From Candidatus Methylomirabilis sp. (GTDB lineage Bacteria; Oederibacteriota; PGYV01; DYJU01), in the NCBI GenBank assembly GCA_020722985.1, contig DYJU01000010.1:1-41376 (forward strand): DNA of 41,376 nt, given 5' to 3'. The notes under the pieces were generated by a model. It made no database searches and was not told the origin of the DNA. It saw only the letters and a program-made list of their open reading frames with translations. Positions 35,686 through 41,376 of this stretch are shown in pieces. The position numbers and the translations under genes are program-made. Positions within the stretch are counted from its first letter, which is position 1. The number at the start of each line of letters is the position of its first letter.

Positions 35686-36978
35686 ATGGAAAATGACCTT
35701 AAAAATTTCTTAAAAAAATATCATATTGAGTATGTTATAGCGGCTTTTATCAGTATTTTATTAATACAGGGGTCTTTCATATTTTTTAAGGGCAGACTTA
35801 TAATTTTTTTGAAAGATTATTTGTTCTGGTATAATTTAATTCTAATTTTCCTTGCATTTTTTGTTTTTTTAATTGCTCAAATATCATATCCCAAAATATA
35901 TAAATTTAAAATACTTTTAACAGGATATTTATTAATTGCATATTATATAATTTTTTTACTTATAACAAATAACATGCCTGTAAATTTACAGGTTTTTGGA
36001 ATGGATTTTAATTTTTACCAGAAAGCCCTTGAAGCCCCAGGGCATTTTGCACTTGCATTTTTAATCACGGTATTTAACTTTAATTTAATTTTTGTAACAT
36101 ATGCAAAGCCTACGATTAATTATGAGGACGGGAAAAAATATTCATTATTTATGCTAATAATAAATATAATTTTTTATCTTTATATTCTATTTTTTATTTC
36201 TGGTAAATTCATTGGCAGCAAACCTGATATTTTTGCAACAAAATTTGTTTTTACCTTTAACAAATACTATCAAATACTAAATTTTTTTATTTTAATTATC
36301 GCTTTTTTACTTTCAATATATAATATTGAAGAAGAACACAACTATGGGAGTATAATAATTGCAATATCAATTATGTGTTTTTATTGCGCATTAAATGCTG
36401 ATAATTACTGGCCTGTAAAAATTACTTTACCAGTTATGGCGATAATTATTATTGTTGGAATGTTTGCCCACTGGCTAAATTGTCTTCATCATAAAGCGCA
36501 CTATGATCCATTGCTTAAAATTTATAACAGACAATATATGAATAATATAATACAGGGAATCACCGAATTAAGATTGGGAAAAGATTTCAGTATATTGATG
36601 TGTGATATAGACCACTTTAAAAAGGTAAATGATACATATGGGCATGAAGCAGGAGATATAGTCTTATATAATGTTGCACAAACAATAAGAAATAATTCCT
36701 TGCCAGAAGGGATTACCTGCAGATATGGTGGAGAAGAAATAATAGTTTTTTTAAAAAATAAAATTGATGATGAAGCACAAAGCCATGCAGAAAAAATAAG
36801 AAAGATGGTTAAAAGATTAAAAATTAAAGCAAGGAGCAAAACAATTTCGGTAACATTAAGTATAGGTGTTGCCGGAACTGAAAAAGGTATTACTGAGATT
36901 GCTAAAGTTATAAAAAGAGCAGATGAAAATGTTTATAAAGCAAAGAAAAGAGGAAGGGATAGAGTTGTTTGTGAATAA
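35686..36978 (+). CDS. membrane-bound GGDEF diguanylate cyclase
   Basis: A 430-residue protein. The N-terminal 265 residues are very hydrophobic, with about seven or eight predicted membrane helices, a possible membrane sensor of unrecognised family. The C-terminal GGDEF domain has LKIYNRQYMN, CDIDHFKKVNDTYGHEAGD and the active-site motif RYGGEE (about 347-350, followed by IIVFL), so it should make c-di-GMP. The usual RxxD inhibitory site just upstream is not present (RNNS), suggesting weak or no product inhibition. No EAL domain or PilZ effector is nearby. Confidence 0.9.
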   Translation: MENDLKNFLKKYHIEYVIAAFISILLIQGSFIFFKGRLIIFLKDYLFWYNLILIFLAFFVFLIAQISYPKIYKFKILLTGYLLIAYYIIFLLITNNMPVNLQVFGMDFNFYQKALEAPGHFALAFLITVFNFNLIFVTYAKPTINYEDGKKYSLFMLIINIIFYLYILFFISGKFIGSKPDIFATKFVFTFNKYYQILNFFILIIAFLLSIYNIEEEHNYGSIIIAISIMCFYCALNADNYWPVKITLPVMAIIIIVGMFAHWLNCLHHKAHYDPLLKIYNRQYMNNIIQGITELRLGKDFSILMCDIDHFKKVNDTYGHEAGDIVLYNVAQTIRNNSLPEGITCRYGGEEIIVFLKNKIDDEAQSHAEKIRKMVKRLKIKARSKTISVTLSIGVAGTEKGITEIAKVIKRADENVYKAKKRGRDRVVCE

Positions 36979-36996
36979 AATTAAAAAGGTGAAATT

Positions 36997-37326
36997 ATGC
37001 CAAAGATAAGCGTAGAATTTATAACAGTTGACAAAAAGACAAATGCTCAAAAGATTATTTCGGAGTTATTAAAAAATAATCTGGCGGCCTGTGTAAATTG
37101 TGTTAAAAATATAGAATCAACTTACTGGTGGAAAGGGAAAATAGAAAAATCTGGTGAATTTTTACTTATTATAAAGACAGCTAAAAGCAAGGTAAAAAAA
37201 TTAATAAATTATGTAAAAAAAATACATCCCTATACGATACCAGAAATAATAGCGTTTGATATAAATACAGGGAATAAGGATTATATTAATTGGGTTATAA
37301 AAGAAACAGGTAATAATATCTTATAA
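36997..37326 (+). CDS. cutA: divalent-cation tolerance protein CutA
   Basis: A 109-residue trimeric small protein of the CutA1 family (PII-like fold), historically linked to copper tolerance. It shows NLAACVNCVKNIESTYWWKGKIEKSGEFLLIIKT, and the C-terminal HPYTIPEIIAFDI is the conserved 'HPYevPei' block. AAGGTG precedes the ATG, 18 nt after the GGDEF stop. The true biochemical role of the family is unsettled. Confidence 0.93.
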   Translation: MPKISVEFITVDKKTNAQKIISELLKNNLAACVNCVKNIESTYWWKGKIEKSGEFLLIIKTAKSKVKKLINYVKKIHPYTIPEIIAFDINTGNKDYINWVIKETGNNIL

Positions 37327-37330
37327 GCAA

Positions 37331-38425
37331 ATGGTAAAATTATCAGCAATTAAAAGTTTTTTTATCAGTTTTGGTATTTTTATTTTTTTTATGATTTTAT
37401 TTTTATTTTCTGAAAAAAGAGGGATAAATTATTTAACTATGAAAGTTATCTATTCGTTTTTTTTAGGATTAATTACATTTTTAATTTTTTTTACAGGAAA
37501 AATTTCTCTTTACAGGAGTATTTTTTTTATAACATCAGCAATAAGTTTTATAATCGTTTATAAATTTAAATTATGGGGAATAACTGGAAATTTTTTTATA
37601 GCTCCACAAAGAAATATCCCGGAAGTTCCATTTTGTCATATTGCCCTGACTTCTAATTTTTTTATTACATTTTTTGACCAGTTAAAAGCACTTTTTTTAT
37701 ATGGCTGGGATAAATGGGGATTTTACACACTTGGTATAGTTTACATTTTTTCAACTTTAAGCATAGGGCAGGGTTTTTGTTCCTGGGGGTGTTTTTACGG
37801 TGGAATAGATGAAGGTATTAGCAAAATATTGAAAAAACCAATTTTTAAAGTTAAAAGTATATCCCCAAAACTAAGAGATTTACCACTGGGGTTATTAATT
37901 TTTTTAATGCTTTCTTCGCTGGTTTTAATGGAACCAGTTTTTTGTATATGGTTCTGTCCATTAAAAATGACAACATCAATTTTAAATAATTCAGATACTT
38001 ATATTTATAAGATGCAAATCATTATTTTTTTGTTAATTGGAATTATTTTTTTAATTTTATTACCGCTTTTTATTAAAAAAAGAACCTTTTGTTCTTTTAT
38101 CTGCCCTTTTGGAGCATTTATATCAATTGCAGGCAGAATAAATCCCTTTAAGATTGAAATTATAAATGATATATGCGTTAAATGTGGAAAATGTATTGAA
38201 GTTTGTCCATCGTTTGCAATAAACAATGAATATAAAGTAAATAATTATTGTACAAAATGTTTTTTATGTATTGAAAAATGTAAAGAAAACGCAATTAAAT
38301 TAACAATAAATAAACAATTCAATGTTTATAATTATTATTTTTTTATTTTATCTGCAATAATTTTAGGTGGAACAATATCTTCATTTTTTATCCCTGAAGC
38401 ACTTATCATAATATTAAACCGGTAA
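37331..38425 (+). CDS. NapH/NosR-like polytopic 4Fe-4S membrane protein
   Basis: A 364-residue inner-membrane protein with about six or seven helices and cysteine blocks typical of NapH-type quinol or electron-transfer proteins: GFCSWGCF, CIWFCPLK and CSFICPFG, the CxxxCP loops on the cytoplasmic side. A soluble ferredoxin part carries CVKCGKCIEVCP and CTKCFLCIEKC, enough for two 4Fe-4S clusters. A further C-terminal helix follows. It probably moves electrons across or along the membrane; the partner is unknown. The next gene, 4 nt away, encodes a CcdA-like protein. No strong ribosome-binding site precedes the ATG. Confidence 0.82.
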   Translation: MVKLSAIKSFFISFGIFIFFMILFLFSEKRGINYLTMKVIYSFFLGLITFLIFFTGKISLYRSIFFITSAISFIIVYKFKLWGITGNFFIAPQRNIPEVPFCHIALTSNFFITFFDQLKALFLYGWDKWGFYTLGIVYIFSTLSIGQGFCSWGCFYGGIDEGISKILKKPIFKVKSISPKLRDLPLGLLIFLMLSSLVLMEPVFCIWFCPLKMTTSILNNSDTYIYKMQIIIFLLIGIIFLILLPLFIKKRTFCSFICPFGAFISIAGRINPFKIEIINDICVKCGKCIEVCPSFAINNEYKVNNYCTKCFLCIEKCKENAIKLTINKQFNVYNYYFFILSAIILGGTISSFFIPEALIIILNR

Positions 38426-38429
38426 ACTT

Positions 38430-39038
38430 ATGGAAACAATAAATGGTTTTTTACTTGGTTTATCTGCCGGAATAAACTGTCTCATAATATGTTGTCCTTA
38501 TTTAATTCCATTTTTTATTTCTGAGCATAGAAATACAAATAAAAATTTCGGATTGATATTAGAATATCTGGCAGGCAGGTTATCGGCATATTTGATAATC
38601 GGGATTATATCTTCAATACTCGGACTTACCCTGAACGAATTTCATTTGTCCAGCAGAATATATTCATTTTTTTTAATATTATCGTCATTTATTTTATTTT
38701 TACATAGTTTTGGATTAACATTTGAACTTAATTTTTTGAATGTTAATGCAAAAATAGTAACTGACAGGATACCTTTTTTAACCGGTTTTTTAAATGGTTT
38801 TAATTTTTGTCCGCCTTTAATTGCAGCTTTTTCTTATGGAGTTTCATCGGCTAATATTTTAAAAAGTATTTTGTTTTTTATCTTTTTTTTCTTTGGAACA
38901 GCATTATATATTTTACCATTTATTTTTTTAAATTTTGCAGCAAAAGTAGAAAATTTGAGAAATGCAGGCAGAATAGCAGGTATTTTTGTTTCTATCTGGT
39001 TTTTTATACAGGGAATATATTTATTATTTAAAGTTTAG
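38430..39038 (+). CDS. CcdA/DsbD- or TauE/SafE-like six-helix membrane protein
   Basis: A 202-residue polytopic protein with about six helices arranged as a possible inverted repeat. Helix 1 carries LSAGINCLIICCPYLIPFF and helix 4 carries NFCPPLIAAFSYG, so each half has a Cys-Pro motif. Paired helix-1/helix-4 cysteines are the hallmark of CcdA-type thiol-electron carriers, but TauE/SafE-annotated relatives also share this fold. Tight linkage to the NapH-like protein suggests a joint redox unit. The substrate is unknown. Confidence 0.7.
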   Translation: METINGFLLGLSAGINCLIICCPYLIPFFISEHRNTNKNFGLILEYLAGRLSAYLIIGIISSILGLTLNEFHLSSRIYSFFLILSSFILFLHSFGLTFELNFLNVNAKIVTDRIPFLTGFLNGFNFCPPLIAAFSYGVSSANILKSILFFIFFFFGTALYILPFIFLNFAAKVENLRNAGRIAGIFVSIWFFIQGIYLLFKV

Positions 39039-39094
39039 ATAAATTTATGTATAATAATTGTGAACTTTTTATTGTAAATTTGCGTCTAATTTAA

Positions 39095-39413
39095 TTAATA
39101 GTTTAGTCGCCAGAAGTCCACTTGTAAAAGTGTGGCTAACAGTAAGGAAACACCTGACTGTGTCATTTTCAGAAAGCCGAAAGAGGAGCATAGAAGGGAA
39201 AAATAAGGGTAATATGAAACTTAAGGAAGTAATCTTACTGTTGAAAGCGGAAGAAGACAAGACTAAAAAGCAGCAGATAATAAAAACAAGATTGCTCTGT
39301 CATGCGAAATATAAGGTGGAATGGAAGACAAAAATTATAATTCGCCTGACTTTAAAATGATAACAGAAAAAATTTAATGATTAATTTTGTTTTACCAATG
39401 GCTAAACTGTTAC
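39095..39413 (+). repeat. ~320 bp inverted-repeat-bounded non-coding element, copy 2
   Basis: Left end TTAATAGTTTAGTCGCC; right end GGCTAAACTGTTAC (reverse complement GTAACAGTTTAGCC). It aligns end to end with copies 1 and 3, sharing GAAAGCCGAAAG, AAATAAGGGTA, GACAAGACTAAAAAGCA (with copy 1), AACAAGATTGCT and TTCGCCTGACTTT. The inner CGAAGCAATCT arm is decayed here (AAGTAATCTTA). It occupies most of the 39039-39454 gap. The 76 aa ORF inside it is not conserved in the other copies and is rejected. Confidence 0.85.
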
Positions 39414-39437
39414 AAAAAACTTTTAAAATATTAAAAT
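39409..39437 (+). promoter_or_regulatory. possible fecR promoter using the repeat end as -35
   Basis: GTTACA at the very right end of repeat copy 2, a 17 nt spacer and TAAAAT (39432-39437) fall 17 nt before the fecR start codon, with AAGGAG between. The -35 matches at 4 of 6 positions and the -10 at 5 of 6. Weak evidence in AT-rich DNA. Confidence 0.35.
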
Positions 39438-39454
39438 TTTTTTAAGGAGAAAAA

Positions 39455-40393
39455 ATGAAATATATAAAAAAAATTGTGGTATTACTTATTCCAGGAATTA
39501 TTTTCTTTTTATATGATTTTAATATTAAAGCAGAAAGTTCAGAAGATTATTCTATTGCCTATATAAATGACTATGAGGGGGAATGCCTTATAAAAAGAAA
39601 AGGACAAGATATAGCAGAGGTAATTATGGATATTTATTTACCGCTTTATGAAGGTGATAGTGTTATAACAGAATTAGGCAGCAGAGCAGAAATTGTTTTT
39701 GATGATGCTACTTTAATTAAACTTGACCCGAACAGTAGTATAGTGATCAAGGATTTAAAAAAGGGAAAAAATAATAAAACATTACTTGACTTGCTAAAAG
39801 GAAAAGTAATTGCGATTGTAAAAAAATTGACAGTAGATGAAGAATTTACAATAAAGACAAAATTAGCAGCTGCTGCTGTAAAAGGAACTGAATTTATAGT
39901 AGAAGCAGGTGACGAAGAAAGAGTTGGAGTATATGATGGAAAAGTAGAAGTTGCATCTGTTGATATGGATGGCAATATTTTACATAAAATCATACTTGAT
40001 AAAGATAAAGAAACCAAAATTGTTAAAAAGTTAAAAATTCCTGAAAAACCTAAAAATTTGGGCAGGGACTTTATTAAAAGATATAAAGAAATAAAAGATT
40101 TAAGAAAAAAAATTGAATTTGTTAGAGAGATGCGAAATAAAGGAGAAATTAAGAAATATAAATTAAAAAGAAGAATAGAAAGAATTGAAAATTTAAAAAA
40201 GATTATGAATAATAATCCAAATAAATTTAAGAGTTTAACTCCAAAACAAAAAAAATTAATTGATAAAATGATGCAATTGGAACCATATTATAGAAAGCAG
40301 ATTGAAGATATGGAGAGAAAAGAAATAAAAGAAAAAAGAAAAATTAAATTAATCAAGCAATTAGACAAAATAAAAAAGGAAGGTGAAAAATAA
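39455..40393 (+). CDS. secreted FecR-domain protein with charged C-terminal helix
   Basis: A 312-residue protein. A signal peptide or N-terminal anchor (residues 6-28, ending near IKAES) is followed by a FecR domain (about 35-200): GECLIKRKGQ, LYEGDSVITELGSRAEIVFDDATLIKLDPNS, TPAAAVKGTEF-like LAAAAVKGTEFIVEAG. This is the iron-sensor-type beta domain widely found in cell-surface proteins. The last 110 residues are strongly basic and helical, probably a coiled coil. No sigma factor or TonB receptor is nearby, so a FecR-FecI role is unlikely. Its stop overlaps the next gene's apparent ATT start. Confidence 0.87.
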   Translation: MKYIKKIVVLLIPGIIFFLYDFNIKAESSEDYSIAYINDYEGECLIKRKGQDIAEVIMDIYLPLYEGDSVITELGSRAEIVFDDATLIKLDPNSSIVIKDLKKGKNNKTLLDLLKGKVIAIVKKLTVDEEFTIKTKLAAAAVKGTEFIVEAGDEERVGVYDGKVEVASVDMDGNILHKIILDKDKETKIVKKLKIPEKPKNLGRDFIKRYKEIKDLRKKIEFVREMRNKGEIKKYKLKRRIERIENLKKIMNNNPNKFKSLTPKQKKLIDKMMQLEPYYRKQIEDMERKEIKEKRKIKLIKQLDKIKKEGEK

Positions 40394-40953
40394 TTAAAAA
40401 ATTATTTAAATTTATTATTATTATTTTTTTATCTGGTTTTATTTATGCTGAGGATAAAGATTTAAACGATACATCCAAAAATGAAATGAAGAGGATAGTT
40501 AAAGTAACAATAGAAAACAAAACAGTTTATGATGTGATGACGCATACAGATTTTGCCAGCAATATTTTGCTTTCATGGGGAATAATATCAACAGGAACAG
40601 GAATTTTACTTATGAATGGCAATGAAAGAATGACAAAATCCTTAGGAATACAAAATACAATATGGGGTGCCGCTGAGATAGGGGCTGCAATGTGGGTAAA
40701 AGGATTAATTGAAGGAAAAAAAGAAAGTGAATTTGATAAAGAAAAATTTAAGCAAAAATTTCAGGAGATTTTGGGTTTTAAATTTTTTATTGATTTAGGA
40801 ATTATTGGCATTGGTTCAGCAATGTATATGTTGGGAAATGATGAAATAAAAGGGCATGGGGCTGGAATTATAATTCAAGGTTTTTCTCTTTCTGTTTTTG
40901 ATGGAATAAATTTTCTTGTTAGTAAAAATTTAAGTGAAAGATTTAAAGAGTAA
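40393..40953 (+). CDS. small exported/membrane protein of unknown function, apparent ATT start
   Basis: The ORF track starts at an internal ATG (40486), but the same frame continues upstream into a clear signal peptide: KKLFKFIIIIFLSGFIYAED. No ATG, GTG or TTG precedes it before the in-frame TGA at 40384. The codon at the right place is ATT (40393), overlapping the fecR stop as TA-ATT, with GGAAGGTG 8 nt upstream. The mature protein (about 165 aa) has two or three hydrophobic stretches (NILLSWGIISTGTGILLM; FFIDLGIIGIGSAMYML). I recognise no family with certainty. ATT is a rare but known bacterial start (infC). Confidence 0.68.
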   Translation: MKKLFKFIIIIFLSGFIYAEDKDLNDTSKNEMKRIVKVTIENKTVYDVMTHTDFASNILLSWGIISTGTGILLMNGNERMTKSLGIQNTIWGAAEIGAAMWVKGLIEGKKESEFDKEKFKQKFQEILGFKFFIDLGIIGIGSAMYMLGNDEIKGHGAGIIIQGFSLSVFDGINFLVSKNLSERFKE

Positions 40954-41042
40954 AAATCCTATAAATTTTCAATATGTTATATTGCGAAAAGGCAGCAGTT
41001 GCACCATCTCCACATGCAGGGACAACCTGAAGTAAAATTTTT

Positions 41043-41367
41043 GTAATAGTTTAGCCATCGGTAGAACAAAATTGGTCCATATATAAATATAAATCTTTTG
41101 CTTTATCATTGCGAGGTCAGGCGAACGTTAACCTTTGCCTTCTACTGCCACGCTAAATGAGCCTAACAAAGCAATCTTGATTTTATTACCAAATGCCTTT
41201 TCGTATTGTCTTCTTCTTCCGTTTTCAACTGCCAGATTGCTTCGTCATGCTTATATACCCTTATTTCCTATTTTACATTCCTCTTTCGGCTTCCTGAGAA
41301 TGACTACCACAGTGTTTTCTTACCAGAGGCATAACTTTTAACCTGTCCGACGGCATCTAAACGTATT
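41043..41367 (-). repeat. ~320 bp inverted-repeat-bounded non-coding element, copy 3 (inverted)
   Basis: On the + strand it begins GTAATAGTTTAGCCATCGG and ends GACGGCATCTAAACGTA. Its reverse complement aligns with copies 1 and 2 along its whole length: GGAAGCCGAAAGAGGA, AAATAAGGGTATAT, GACGAAGCAATCT, CAGTTGAAAACGG, AAGATTGCTTTG, GTAGAAGGCAAA, TTCGCCTGACC, CTCGCAATGATA. The 68 aa ORF in it is rejected. The 90 nt between the last gene and this element shows nothing I recognise. Confidence 0.85.
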
Positions 41368-41376
41368 TCAAAAAAT

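Noticed and set aside
39130-39360. 76 aa ORF on the + strand
   Set aside because: It lies wholly inside repeat copy 2, has no ribosome-binding site, is basic low-complexity sequence, and has no counterpart reading frame in copies 1 and 3.
41135-41341. 68 aa ORF on the + strand
   Set aside because: It lies inside the inverted repeat copy 3 and is not conserved as a frame in the other copies; chance opening.

Overview
This AT-rich window (visibly far more A+T than G+C; not counted) comes from a didermic, LPS-making bacterium. The evidence is an outer-membrane and lipid A block (bamA, skp, lpxD, lpxC, fabZ, lpxA, lpxI), two PorV/UPF0164-type outer-membrane proteins, and secreted proteins with FlgD/T9SS-like C-terminal domains. 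The low GC, PorV-like/CTD proteins, Thr-Pro linkers and TPR-tailed membrane glycosylation proteins suggest an uncultured candidate phylum (Omnitrophota / Elusimicrobiota / Goldbacteria / FCB neighbourhood). That placement is inference from gene content only. Genes are tightly packed, mostly on the + strand, with many 4-14 bp overlaps and several TTG starts.

Layout. 1-9030: ugd (UDP-glucose dehydrogenase), two small membrane/coiled-coil proteins of unknown function, yicC-gmk-rpoZ-coaBC, a secreted subtilase followed by a PorV-like protein, and a GT4-type glycosyltransferase. 9031-9472: a ~320 bp non-coding repeat (copy 1) and the bamA promoter. 9473-17301: bamA-skp-lpxD-lpxC-fabZ-lpxA-lpxI and a DegT/DnrJ aminotransferase. 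lpxC is split by a -1 frame change at an A10T7 tract. 17303-23479: smc-ftsY-recJ. 23480-26864: a strong promoter and a terminator-like hairpin ahead of speD, then a DksA/TraR-type zinc-finger protein, CorA, RsmD, a lone cyclic-nucleotide-binding domain and a YvlD-like membrane protein. 26869-26953: tRNA-Leu(GAG). 26979-33528: a ROK kinase, an O-antigen-ligase-like protein with TPRs, a DUF2723 membrane protein with TPRs, and a sigma-54 activator with a degenerate receiver. 33532-35543 (minus strand): a Thr-rich secreted protein with a YPNP-type C-terminal domain, a second PorV-like protein and a flavin-reductase-like protein. 35686-39038: a membrane diguanylate cyclase, CutA, a NapH-like 4Fe-4S membrane protein and a CcdA/TauE-like membrane protein. 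39039-41376: repeat copy 2, a FecR-domain protein, a small secreted/membrane protein that appears to start at ATT, and inverted repeat copy 3.

How they work together. Most of the window is envelope biogenesis: lipid A synthesis, outer-membrane protein insertion, sugar precursor supply, polysaccharide assembly or transfer, and secretion of C-terminal-domain proteins. Housekeeping genes for chromosome maintenance, protein targeting, nucleotide/CoA synthesis and polyamine synthesis are mixed in. The most unusual signals are a three-copy, ~320 bp, inverted-repeat-bounded non-coding element, the lpxC frame break at a slippery homopolymer, a TA-ATT stop/start overlap after fecR, and a repeated gene pair of CTD-bearing secreted protein followed by PorV-like protein.
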